From the NCBI GenBank assembly GCA_020073145.1, contig JAIQFS010000009.1, positions 1-64,000 on the forward strand: 64,000 nucleotides of DNA, given 5' to 3'. The DNA is from Terriglobia bacterium. GTDB lineage: Bacteria > Acidobacteriota > Terriglobia > Bryobacterales > Bryobacteraceae. The translations under genes and the position numbers were made by a program. Below, in pieces: positions 16,601 to 24,995 of this stretch (position 1 is its first letter; the number at the start of each line of letters is the position of its first letter). The notes under the pieces are model-generated. The model was not told the origin of the DNA. It searched no databases and was given only the letters and a program-made list of their open reading frames with translations.

Positions 16601-18070
16601 TCAGTCGCCGGATACCGCGGCTGGCGCCGACGGGCGGGCGCTCTTGCTGGCCGTCACGAATTTCTTCCGCTTCGCGCGCAGCGCCATGTATTCCCGGGCT
16701 TCTTTGTAGAGCCGCTTCCGCTCGTACCCGTCGAACACGGCTTTCCGCATGATCCGCCAGGCGACCCGCGGCCGGAAGAAGTATTCGCCGTAAAAGCGCT
16801 CTACCCAGTCCACCAGGTCCGCTTGGTCCAGGCCCGGATAGGAAAAATTCGGAAGCTGATGCCCGGCGTCGTCCGACATGCTGCCATCAATCTTGATCAA
16901 CCCGTTGTTTTGCAGGTAATCGTACAGCTCCGTCCCGGGGTACGGTGCCGCGATCGAAACCTGAATGGTCTCGGTGTCCATCCGCTTGGCGAATTCAATG
17001 GTCGTGCGGATGGTTTCGTGTGATTCCCCGGGCAGCCCGATGATGTAATCGCCGTGGATCACCAGGCCGAGCTTCTTGCAGTTGGCCGTGAAGCGCGCGG
17101 CCATCTCGATGGTGGCGCCCTTCTTGATGTTCTTCAGAATCTGCTGTTCGCCCGATTCATACCCCACGATCAGCAGCCGGCAGCCGGCGTCTTTCATGGC
17201 CTTCAGCGTGTCGTAGTCGGTGGTGACGCGCGACGTGCACGACCAGGTGAAATTCAGCGGCTTCAGCTTCTTGCAGAGTTCGATCGTCCGTTCTTTGCGG
17301 TAATTGAAGGTATCGTCGTCGAAGAAGATTTCCTTGATGCCGGGGAACTGCTCGAGCGCATACCGCACTTCGTTGGCCACGTCGTCCGTGGAGCGCAGCC
17401 GCCAGCGGTGCCCCGAGGTGGTCTGCGGCCATAGACAAAACGTGCACATCGCCGGACATCCGCGCGAGGTGTAAAACGAAATGAACGGGTGTAGCAGGAA
17501 CGGAACCGTGTAGCGCGACACGTCCAGATCCCGATGATAGACCTTGGTCACCCAGGGCAGCTCGTCCAGATTCTCGATGGCGGGCCCCTCCGGGTTGTTG
17601 ATGATTTGTCCGTTCTTGCGATAACTGACGCCCGGAAGCTCCTCCAGCGGTTTTCCCTGGGCGTATTGCGCGATCTGGTAGTCGAACTCGCGCCGCACCA
17701 CGAAATCGATGGCTTTGCCCTGGCGCAGCGATTTCTCCGGCTCAGTCGTCACCGGCGGCCCGACGAACGCCACCTTCAGCTTCGGATTGGCGTCCTTCAT
17801 CCTCTCGGCGATCTTCAGATCCACCGTGAAGCCCGGCGTCGACGTGTACAGAACCAACAGCTCGAAATCGCCCGCCATCGCCACTGTTTGCTCGATCGAG
17901 ATCTTGTGCGGCGGCGCGTCCACCACTTTGCTGTCGGCCAGCAAGCCGGCCGGATAGCACAGCCACACCGGATACCAGTACGACTCGATCTCGCGCGAGG
18001 CGGGCCAGCGCGATCCGGCGCCGCCGTCGAAACCTTCAAACGACGGCGGATTCAGAAACAGTGTTCGCAT
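16601..18070 (-). CDS. hpnJ: Hopanoid-associated B12-binding radical SAM protein HpnJ
   Basis: A 489-residue radical SAM enzyme. The N-terminal part (MRTLFLNPPSFEGFDG to about residue 165) is a cobalamin-binding-like Rossmann domain. The radical SAM core follows with the cluster motif SRGCPAMCTFCLWP (CxxxCxxC) around residues 203-212, and IFFDDDTFN and VGYESGEQ further on. HpnJ is known to act after HpnI and HpnK, converting the glucosamine headgroup of bacteriohopanetetrol into a cyclitol ether by ring contraction. The strict match to the HpnJ start and the nearby hpnI support this over other B12-radical SAM families. No hpnK is in the window. A LolA-like gene lies 45 bp upstream on the same strand. 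Confidence 0.88.
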   Translation of the reverse strand: MRTLFLNPPSFEGFDGGAGSRWPASREIESYWYPVWLCYPAGLLADSKVVDAPPHKISIEQTVAMAGDFELLVLYTSTPGFTVDLKIAERMKDANPKLKVAFVGPPVTTEPEKSLRQGKAIDFVVRREFDYQIAQYAQGKPLEELPGVSYRKNGQIINNPEGPAIENLDELPWVTKVYHRDLDVSRYTVPFLLHPFISFYTSRGCPAMCTFCLWPQTTSGHRWRLRSTDDVANEVRYALEQFPGIKEIFFDDDTFNYRKERTIELCKKLKPLNFTWSCTSRVTTDYDTLKAMKDAGCRLLIVGYESGEQQILKNIKKGATIEMAARFTANCKKLGLVIHGDYIIGLPGESHETIRTTIEFAKRMDTETIQVSIAAPYPGTELYDYLQNNGLIKIDGSMSDDAGHQLPNFSYPGLDQADLVDWVERFYGEYFFRPRVAWRIMRKAVFDGYERKRLYKEAREYMALRAKRKKFVTASKSARPSAPAAVSGD

Positions 18071-18115
18071 GTGCTCTCCCAGGATTCGAAAGGGCGCCGT
18101 CGCGGCGCCGGCGCG

Positions 18116-18910
18116 TTACTGGCCGCCACCGGCGGCCACTCCCGTGCGCTGCGGGGCATCCACGGAAAAATTGCTGAAATCGATGGTCAATTCCGCCTTC
18201 CCTACCAGGCGGGTCTCTACTTCGCTTTGCACTTGCCGGGGCACCGAGATTCCGTCGCGAATCTCATAGGTGCGCGTAAACGCCACCCGCTTTAGAAAAA
18301 TCGAGGGGCTCTTCACCAGGGTGCCGGTTTCCTCGACCCGCAAATACGTCGCCGCGTCGATCCACAGCTCTCCCTTATACAGGCCCACTCGCTTCTTCTT
18401 CGGCGTGACCTGAAAGACATAGGTCTGCCGCCCGTCCGGTTCCACCGAGCCCTTGTACTTGAATTTGTAATTGGCGGGCGTCACTGCCATGGACGGCGCC
18501 TGGCTCTTTTGCGCCTCAATCTCCGCGGTCAAATAACGCGCAATCACCTGGTTCTTGATGGTGCCGTCCCCTTCGAAAAATAGGTGCTCGTACGTAATCC
18601 GGCCCAGCGCCGAAATGCGCCGAAGGGCGTGCAGCCGCCCCTGTTTCTTTAATTTGGGAAGCGAGGCCTGGATCTCCACGTCCATCGACGCGTTCTGGAT
18701 CGACAATTCCTGATCCCGCGTGGCCGCGCAGTAGCTTTCCACGATGGCGTCCGCCGGCGACGCCAGCGGCTCCGCCACCGCACTACCCGCGACAACCAGG
18801 AACAAGCCGAATAGGCAGAACTTCAATGAATGACCCCGTTTCCGAGATTGGGCACCAGAAACATTGAGTTTACCAGGATCAGAGGGCTGGAGCAATTCCA
18901 TTTCAGACAC
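18116..18910 (-). CDS. LolA/outer-membrane-lipoprotein-sorting-like exported protein
   Basis: A 264-residue exported protein: hydrophobic signal segment (KFCLFGLFLVVAGSAVA) followed by a beta-rich domain of about 200 residues (DAIVESYCAATRD, TYVFQVTPKKKRVGLYKGEL, WIDAATYLRVEETG). The pattern of an initial helix and then an incomplete barrel of long antiparallel strands resembles the LolA/LolB fold, which carries acyl chains through the periplasm. Similarity is only structural in feel, so the call is tentative. It is the first gene of the minus-strand set that continues with hpnJ, the SMR pair and hpnI. The start is uncertain: a GTG at 18910, an ATG at 18901 or a TTG closer to the signal peptide are all possible. 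Confidence 0.65.
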   Translation of the reverse strand: MSEMELLQPSDPGKLNVSGAQSRKRGHSLKFCLFGLFLVVAGSAVAEPLASPADAIVESYCAATRDQELSIQNASMDVEIQASLPKLKKQGRLHALRRISALGRITYEHLFFEGDGTIKNQVIARYLTAEIEAQKSQAPSMAVTPANYKFKYKGSVEPDGRQTYVFQVTPKKKRVGLYKGELWIDAATYLRVEETGTLVKSPSIFLKRVAFTRTYEIRDGISVPRQVQSEVETRLVGKAELTIDFSNFSVDAPQRTGVAAGGGQ

Positions 18911-19011
18911 ATCGCGCTGGAAGGATTACGGAGTTTCCCTGGGCCTGCGACCTTATTTTTGCAGGAAAACGCCGGATCACCCGCTCCCTCCCCCGGGTGC
19001 TACGCTTGGGC

Positions 19012-21768
19012 ATGGCCCGGTATCAGATTGAAACCGGCCGGCGTCCCCGCAAATCGCCGGCAGGCCGCATTACCCTCATCGTCCTTCTGCTGGTCCTGCT
19101 CGTGGGGGCCCGCTCCATTGCTTCCTACACCATCGATTTCCAATGGTGGAAAGAAATGGGTCAACTCAATACCTGGCTCAGCATGCTCACGTACAGCTTG
19201 GCCCCCGTGTTGGCCGCCACCCTTCTGGCGTTTGCCGTTCTCTGGATCGCTCACGCCCGCGCTGTCCGTTTTGCCGGCGCCCGTTTGCGCGAACACCGGA
19301 TCTACGCGCGCATCTCCGCCCTGGCGCTGCTGCTACTGGGATATGTGATTGCCGCCTCCTCGGTGGATACCTGGACTGTCGTTCGCTTCGCCGGCTCGCG
19401 CGGTCTACCGGCAGAAACCACTGCCTGGCATGATGCCGTGTTCGGCAAACCGCTTTCGTTTTATCTCTTCGATCTTCCTTTTTACGATCTACTGCGCAGC
19501 TATGTGCTCGCTCTGGCGGTAGTCTCGATCGTGCTTTATTGGCTGGCTGCGCGCGGCTGGCAACTGCGCCACCGGGTTTCCGAGATCCGCGATACCCAGC
19601 AGTTCGATCCGTCTCTGCTGCGGCTCGAGGGCGGCCTGGAATCGAAATTTCTTCGCGGCGCGGCGGTCGTCCTGCTGCTGGCCGTGGCCGTCAACTACTT
19701 CCTCGGCCGCTACGAGATGGTCTATAACGAACACGGCACCTTCCTGGTCGGCATCGATTATGTGGACCTCAACATTGGCCTGCCCCTGCAATGGCTGGTG
19801 ATTCTGGCCTGCTTTGCCGCCGCCGTCTTTGTGTGGATGGGCCGCTGGCTCTTCGCCGCCTCCATGGCCTTGTCGCTGGTGGTGGCATTTCTGGTTCCGC
19901 GCGCCGTCTCGGCCCTCTATGTCCGGCCCAACGAAATCTCGCTCGAGCAGCCCTATATCCAGACCCATATTCACGCCACCCGCAGCGCCTACGGCCTCGA
20001 ACAGCACGTTCGCGAAGTGGAATTCAAGGCGCAGCCCGACGCCTCCATCGACGCCTCCCTGCACCAGGCTACGCTCGATAACGTCCGTCTCTGGGACACC
20101 CGCGCCTTTCACGACACCATCACCCAGATTCAGGCTCTGCGCCCCTACTACGCTTTCCACGATAGCGACGTCGAGCGCTATACCATCGACGGCCAGTACC
20201 GCCAGGTCCTGCTCGCCCCGCGCGAACTCGATGTCTCCCAGCTTCCCGCCGGCGCCCGCAACTTCATCAATTCCGCTTTCATCTACACCCATGGCTATGG
20301 CATGGTGATGGCCCCCGTGAGTCAGATCACTCCCGACGGACTGCCGGTCCTGCTCATCGATAATGCTCCGGCCGAAGTCAAAGCCAAGAGCCTCAAACTC
20401 ACTCGGCCCGAGATCTACTACGGCGAGCTGACCCATGAGCCCGTCTTCGTCCACACCGCGCGCCCGGAATTTAACTATCCCTCCGGCGAGAAATATGAGA
20501 CTTCGCAATATGAGGGCAAGGGCGGCTTTCCCATTTCCTCCATCGCCATGCGCCTGGCCGCCGCCATCCGCGAAGGCGAGCCGAATATCCTGCTCACCGA
20601 CTATCTCACCGACAACAGCCGCATGATGATTCACCGCAAGGTCCGCGAGCGCTTGCAGGAACTGGCCGGCTTCTTGTCCTGGGATGAAGATCCGTATCTG
20701 GTGATCGACTCGAACGGACGGTTGGTGTGGATGGTGGACGGCTACACCACCTCCGATGTCCATCCTTATTCGCGCGCGCTCGATCTGGGCGATATGGGGC
20801 GCGTCAACTACATCCGCAACGCCATCAAGGCCACCGTCGACGCGTACGATGGCGAAACCCACATGTATATCTTCGCGCCCGACGATCCCATCATCACCGC
20901 CTACCAGCGCCTTTTCCCCACCCTGTTCAGTCCCGCCTCCGCCATGCCCGCCGACCTGCGGGCCCACGCGCGGTATCCGGAAATGCTGTTCCGCGTTCAG
21001 GCCGAGATCTACCGCACCTACCACATGCTCGATCCGCAGTCCTTCTATAACAAAGAAGACTTGTGGGATTTGGCCCGCCACGGCACCAGCCAGTCCGGAG
21101 GCGCTGACGTCGTCACCCCCACCTACGTCATGGCCTCGCTCCCCGGCCAGGACAAGGCCGAGTTCCTTCTCCTCATCCCGTTCACTCCGCGCAACAAGGA
21201 CAACCTCATCGGGCTGATGGTGGCCCGCTGCGATGGTCCGAACCTGGGCGACATGGTGGTCCTCCAGCTCTCCAAACAGGAGTTGATTTTCGGCCCCATG
21301 CAGATTGCCGCCCGCATCAACCAGGATCAGAATATCTCCAAGGACCTGACTCTGTGGAATCAGCAGGGCTCGCAGGTGCTGCGCGGCCAAACCCTGGTCC
21401 TGCCGGTCGGCAACACGTTTTTGTACGTCGACCCCATCTACATCCAGGCCACCGAGGCCCGCATGCCCCAGTTGAAGAAGATCGTCCTGGCTGTCGGCAA
21501 CCGCCTCATCTATGCTGACACCTACGATCAAGCCTTATCTCAGCTTTCGAGCGGCGCCCAGGAACTGGTGCGGCAGGCCAATGCGCCGCCCACGGTGTCG
21601 AATGCCCCGCCCGGAGCGGGGCCCGCCCGCCTCGAGCTGACTCCGGCCAACGACCCGCGCCTCCAGCGCGTCCGCGATCACCTGAAGCGTTACCGCGACC
21701 TCGCCGCCCAAGGCAAATGGTCCGAAGCCGGCAAGGAGCTCGAAGCCGTCGAGGCCGAAGTGAAATAG
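19012..21768 (+). CDS. UPF0182 family membrane protein
   Basis: A 918-residue protein of the UPF0182/COG1615 family. About seven membrane helices occupy the first 310 residues, with family-typical stretches DFQWWKEMGQLNTWLSMLTY and GKPLSFYLFDLPFYDLL. A large extracytoplasmic domain follows (IQALRPYYAFHDSDVERYTI, EISLEQPYIQTHI, EGKGGFPISS, VYLFPTLF-like region near residue 650) and a Pro/Ala-rich tail with a charged helical end. The family is widespread in Actinobacteria, Cyanobacteria and Acidobacteria and its biochemical role is unknown. The ATG at 19012 (MARYQIETGRRP) is preferred to an upstream in-frame start at 18997. It is divergent from the LolA-like gene, about 100 bp apart. Confidence 0.9.
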   Translation: MARYQIETGRRPRKSPAGRITLIVLLLVLLVGARSIASYTIDFQWWKEMGQLNTWLSMLTYSLAPVLAATLLAFAVLWIAHARAVRFAGARLREHRIYARISALALLLLGYVIAASSVDTWTVVRFAGSRGLPAETTAWHDAVFGKPLSFYLFDLPFYDLLRSYVLALAVVSIVLYWLAARGWQLRHRVSEIRDTQQFDPSLLRLEGGLESKFLRGAAVVLLLAVAVNYFLGRYEMVYNEHGTFLVGIDYVDLNIGLPLQWLVILACFAAAVFVWMGRWLFAASMALSLVVAFLVPRAVSALYVRPNEISLEQPYIQTHIHATRSAYGLEQHVREVEFKAQPDASIDASLHQATLDNVRLWDTRAFHDTITQIQALRPYYAFHDSDVERYTIDGQYRQVLLAPRELDVSQLPAGARNFINSAFIYTHGYGMVMAPVSQITPDGLPVLLIDNAPAEVKAKSLKLTRPEIYYGELTHEPVFVHTARPEFNYPSGEKYETSQYEGKGGFPISSIAMRLAAAIREGEPNILLTDYLTDNSRMMIHRKVRERLQELAGFLSWDEDPYLVIDSNGRLVWMVDGYTTSDVHPYSRALDLGDMGRVNYIRNAIKATVDAYDGETHMYIFAPDDPIITAYQRLFPTLFSPASAMPADLRAHARYPEMLFRVQAEIYRTYHMLDPQSFYNKEDLWDLARHGTSQSGGADVVTPTYVMASLPGQDKAEFLLLIPFTPRNKDNLIGLMVARCDGPNLGDMVVLQLSKQELIFGPMQIAARINQDQNISKDLTLWNQQGSQVLRGQTLVLPVGNTFLYVDPIYIQATEARMPQLKKIVLAVGNRLIYADTYDQALSQLSSGAQELVRQANAPPTVSNAPPGAGPARLELTPANDPRLQRVRDHLKRYRDLAAQGKWSEAGKELEAVEAEVK

Positions 21769-21970
21769 CCGGTTCGCGAGGGCCCTTGATGATGCCGCTT
21801 GCCATCGTGAGCATGTGCGCGATGCCGGGCATTCCCCCGGGCGTCCGCTCACACTAACCGCAGTTAGCCTCGCGCTAGCATCCAAAGAGCACTTCCAAGT
21901 CGACTGACACCTCGCTTACACTGAGCCCGAAACAGGACATTTGCCGCAAGGCAACAGGAGCCAGCACTGA

Positions 21971-22894
21971 ATGAAACGTAACCTGAGAAACTCACTACTC
22001 GCTCTTTCCGTGATGATCTCCACGTCTTTGGTCGCCTATGGCGCGCCCTCGGGAGCAATTTTCACGACCATCGCGGATGGGACGATCGTGAACGCCAACA
22101 CCCAATACACCTCCAAGTGCGCGGTGTATCTGGATGGCGGCCCCGGCCAGAATGCGCCTGCGAAAGCGGCCGGATTGCCCGCCGGCGACTATTTCTTCCA
22201 GGTTACCGATCCGAGCGGCCAGACTCTGTTGAGCACCGATGTGGTCAGCAATCGCCGGTTTCATGTTTCAGCGGACGGGGTGATCACAGCCTACACCGGC
22301 ATTGGAGGGCCAGTTCACCCGACTGGCAGTGACCAGGTCCACCCCGAGTTAGGCGCGATTACCATCAGTCTTGCGAACACCAGTTGCCCGGCCGACTACC
22401 TGAATACTCCCAACAATGGAGGCGTCTACAAGGCGTGGGTGACTCCAGTGACCAGTTTTGTGGGCGACTCCACCAAGGTCGATAACACCTGCGGGAATGG
22501 ATGCTATCACGGGTTCCTGTCGTCCGCCTCGAAGACGGACAACTTCAAGGTTGCGCCCACACTCCCGACGTTCTGCCTGACAATTACCAAGCAACTCATA
22601 GACCAGTTCGGGGGAGTCTCTCAAGGCACCCTTTGGCCGGTCGCTCTCACCGATCCCGATGGAGTCACCAACAACTTCTTCACCAGCGATACCGATGGTT
22701 CGATCACCAAATGCGGTCTCGTGGCCGGAGCTTACACGGTCACGGAGGACCCTCAGGGACTTGATGTGGTTGGCTTGGTCGTCAACGGCGTCAACGTTAC
22801 ACCCCCCGACGTGGTGTACTCATTCAGTTGGTCGGTCGGCAAGCCCAATCCGATGGTGGTTGTGTTCCAGAACTTCAACAACATACCCCAGTAG
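21971..22894 (+). CDS. Secreted protein of unknown function with a prealbumin-like C-terminal part
   Basis: A 307-residue exported protein with a clear signal peptide (LLALSVMISTSLVAYGAPSG). The mature part has four or more cysteines in two spaced groups (including CGNGCYHG), suitable for disulphides. The last 100 residues (TLPTFCLTITKQLIDQFGG to VFQNFNN) read like a Cna-B/SpaA-type beta-sandwich, with CGLVAGAYTVTEDP as the typical strand. No sortase, PEP-CTERM or lipobox anchor is visible, so it is probably released. A ribosome binding site AGGAG lies 10 nt before the ATG. I recognise no specific family and assign no function. Confidence 0.75.
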   Translation: MKRNLRNSLLALSVMISTSLVAYGAPSGAIFTTIADGTIVNANTQYTSKCAVYLDGGPGQNAPAKAAGLPAGDYFFQVTDPSGQTLLSTDVVSNRRFHVSADGVITAYTGIGGPVHPTGSDQVHPELGAITISLANTSCPADYLNTPNNGGVYKAWVTPVTSFVGDSTKVDNTCGNGCYHGFLSSASKTDNFKVAPTLPTFCLTITKQLIDQFGGVSQGTLWPVALTDPDGVTNNFFTSDTDGSITKCGLVAGAYTVTEDPQGLDVVGLVVNGVNVTPPDVVYSFSWSVGKPNPMVVVFQNFNNIPQ

Positions 22895-23276
22895 GCTCGC
22901 TCGACGAACGCCAGCAGACGCTGGGATGCGTCTGCTGGCGTACACAATCGTTGGTTAAAACCGCGGCCTCGGTCTCAGAGACGGCTGGCCGATGCAGGCC
23001 AGTTCCCAAGTGCGGCCAATCTCGATGGAGCGGGCCCCGCCGTGGTTGCGTACACTCAGTCGATCAACCCTGCCAGAGCCCATGACCGGCACAACCGCGA
23101 AACGCCACTCCGATGCAGGACTTCGGTACCAGATGAAGCCGATGAACTAATACCGGTCCTGAAGCTAAAGTACCGAAAAGCGCCGAGAGTCCCTTGCCCC
23201 GCTCCTCCCACCTGTCCTAGCATCCCAACAAGGGGATGATAGACGGGGAAAAACACCACGTCGAAAGAAAACAACG
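22895..23276. other. Intergenic region, 382 bp
   Basis: No convincing ORF. It holds the strong hairpin at 22908-22941 and otherwise the leader of the small PEP-CTERM gene. The last 40 bases are A-rich compared with the surroundings, but I see no clear ribosome binding site or sigma-70 promoter. Confidence 0.6.
22908..22941. repeat. Perfect 14-bp inverted repeat (REP-like hairpin or terminator)
   Basis: ACGCCAGCAGACGC (22908-22921) and its exact reverse complement (22928-22941) flank a 6-nt loop, 13 bases after the secreted-protein stop. There is no T-tract. It could terminate transcription or be a dispersed REP-like element; its GTAC tail resembles the palindrome at 51741. Confidence 0.6.
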
Positions 23277-23474
23277 ATGAAACTTCACAGGCACCTTTTC
23301 TCAGCGGCTTTGCTGATCCTGATGGGCTCCACGATCGCCGGCGCCAGCGTCTTACCTTCTGGTGGGTTTCCGGCTCTATTGACTGTGGATGTTCCCGAAC
23401 CCGGCACGGTGGTCCTTCTGGGGTCCGCGCTTCTCGGGGCGGTGGGCTTCGCGCGGCGTAAGTCCAAATCGTAG
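23277..23474 (+). CDS. Miniature PEP-CTERM protein (65 aa)
   Basis: A 65-residue protein made of a signal peptide (HLFSAALLILMGSTIAGAS, residues 6-24), a 14-residue spacer and a complete PEP-CTERM sorting signal. The signal has VPEP at 39-42, a hydrophobic helix at 44-58 (TVVLLGSALLGAVGF) and the basic tail ARRKSKS. PEP-CTERM signals are known targets of exosortases, which act on proteins sent to the exopolysaccharide-rich surface. After both cleavages almost nothing would be left, so this may be a peptide precursor, a decayed gene or a minimal anchor. No exosortase is in the window. The stop is 12 bp from the convergent tsaD stop. Confidence 0.75.
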   Translation: MKLHRHLFSAALLILMGSTIAGASVLPSGGFPALLTVDVPEPGTVVLLGSALLGAVGFARRKSKS

Positions 23475-23486
23475 GTGGGAGTCTGC

Positions 23487-24566
23487 TCAGGCCAGCGTCA
23501 GGTTGGCCTGAGCGGCAATATCCAGAGCCGCGAATTCTCGGCGCCTGAGCTTGGGAAAGGCTGCCGCCGCGATCATGGCGGCGTTGTCGGTGGAAAGTCC
23601 CGGAGAAGGGAAGTATACCGGACAGGGCAGCCGGGCCAATTCCGCCGCCGCCCGCAAACCCGAATTGCAGGCGACTCCGCCGGAAATCATCACCGAGCGC
23701 GCTTCCATGCGATTCGCCGAAGCCGTCGCCCGCGTGAGCAATTCGGTGATCACCGCCTGCTGGAACGAAGCCAGCAGGTCCAGCGTGTCTTGCGGCGTTG
23801 CCGCTAGCCACTCTTCGTCGGTAGGATGAGCCTGGGTGCGGACCAGCGCCCGCCGCGCCGCGATCTCCGCCTCCAGGTCGCGCGCCTGCACCCAGCGCAG
23901 CACCGCCGTCTTCAGCCCGCTGAAACTGAAATCCAGCGCGTTGCCCTTCATCTTGGCAAACGTGAACCGCACGGCTGTTCCATTGCCGTAACGCGCCAAC
24001 CGGTCGACGATTGGCCCTCCCGGATACCCGAACCCCAGCAGCTTGGCCACTTTGTCGAACGCTTCGCCCGCCGCGTCATCCCGCGTTCTCCCCAGCAGGC
24101 GGTAGCGCCCGTCCCCGCTGACCTCGAATAAGTGCGTGTGCCCCCCGCTGACCACCAACGCCAGCGCCGGGAATTCCACCGGGGTTCCGGCGCGCCGCGC
24201 TTCCAGGATCACCGCGTGGATGTGCCCTTCGATGTGGTTGACCGCAATCAGCGGAAGCCCGCTGGCGAAGCTCAACGATTTCGCGTAAGTCAGCCCCACC
24301 AGCAGCGATCCCACCAGGCCCGGACCGGCCGTGGCGGCAATCGCGGCCAGATCGTTCATCCGCGCGCCGGCCTGCTCCAGGGCTTCCCGAACCACCGGCA
24401 CGATCGCCCGCAGATGTTCGCGCGACGCCAGTTCCGGCACCACCCCGCCGTATTTGCCGTGCGTGCTCATCTGCGAGGCCACCACCGAGGACAGAATCTT
24501 CTCTCCGTCCTCCACCACCGCGGCCGCGGTTTCATCGCATGATGATTCAATCCCGAGGATGCGCAC
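23487..24566 (-). CDS. tsaD: tRNA N6-adenosine threonylcarbamoyltransferase TsaD
   Basis: A 359-residue universal enzyme that, with TsaB and TsaE, transfers the threonylcarbamoyl group to A37 of tRNAs reading ANN codons. The start [20 protein letters not shown] is the family signature, the iron-binding histidines are H111 and H115 in the HIEGH motif, and the ATP-fold loops VSGGHTHLF and [10 protein letters not shown] are present. Length is slightly above the usual 335-345. It is the distal gene after the small DHp-domain gene on the minus strand (19 bp apart) and is convergent with the PEP-CTERM gene. Confidence 0.95.
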   Translation of the reverse strand: MRILGIESSCDETAAAVVEDGEKILSSVVASQMSTHGKYGGVVPELASREHLRAIVPVVREALEQAGARMNDLAAIAATAGPGLVGSLLVGLTYAKSLSFASGLPLIAVNHIEGHIHAVILEARRAGTPVEFPALALVVSGGHTHLFEVSGDGRYRLLGRTRDDAAGEAFDKVAKLLGFGYPGGPIVDRLARYGNGTAVRFTFAKMKGNALDFSFSGLKTAVLRWVQARDLEAEIAARRALVRTQAHPTDEEWLAATPQDTLDLLASFQQAVITELLTRATASANRMEARSVMISGGVACNSGLRAAAELARLPCPVYFPSPGLSTDNAAMIAAAAFPKLRRREFAALDIAAQANLTLA

Positions 24567-24585
24567 TCCTTCTAAGGTAGCGCGC

Positions 24586-24855
24586 TCAGTCTTCCTCGAT
24601 CAGACGCTCCAATGAGGTCCGCGTGGCCGGGCCGCCGCGTTTGAGTCCGTACCGCAGCAACCCCGACGTCTTGCGCGCACAACGCTGCGCTGCATCCTGC
24701 AGCTCGAGCGCCCTCCGCCGCGCCGGATGCCCCGGCCCCAGCTCTCCGATCAACGTCGACGCGCTGCTCAGAATCACGGTCAGTTCGTTATTGAAGTCGT
24801 GTGCCGTTGCCGCCGCCAAGGCGCACGCTGGATCGATTTTCGAAAAGCGTTCCAC
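24586..24855 (-). CDS. Stand-alone histidine-kinase dimerisation (DHp) domain protein
   Basis: An 89-residue protein whose centre reads [18 protein letters not shown], the H-box of hybrid-type sensor kinases (usually AHDFNNLLTVI), with the phosphoacceptor at His19. A second amphipathic helix follows ([20 protein letters not shown]), so the whole is a complete two-helix DHp hairpin. The ATPase domain that should follow is absent: the ORF ends 26 residues later and the next gene is tsaD. It begins with GTG. It could be a phosphotransfer-like protein, a dominant-negative partner of a kinase, or a remnant of a kinase gene. I cannot tell which. Confidence 0.6.
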   Translation of the reverse strand: MERFSKIDPACALAAATAHDFNNELTVILSSASTLIGELGPGHPARRRALELQDAAQRCARKTSGLLRYGLKRGGPATRTSLERLIEED

Positions 24856-24995
24856 AACACAGCATAGCGTTCCAACCCGCCGATTTTCCTTTTGATTCTT
24901 ACTAACCGGCTCGAAATCAGTAACTTAATGCTCTGAAAAAGGCTGTGACCGGAACGCGGTAGTACAATGAAAGGCAACTGGAGTTGCCAACCCAC

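Noticed and set aside
19489-21531. Antisense open frame of 680 codons under the UPF0182 gene
   Set aside because: Product lacks domains and follows the GC-rich third-position shadow of a well-supported gene.
21769-21970. Possible riboswitch before the secreted orphan protein
   Set aside because: Only a 5-bp TTGCC/GGCAA hairpin is visible; it does not match GEMM, TPP, cobalamin or other consensus cores that I could check by eye.
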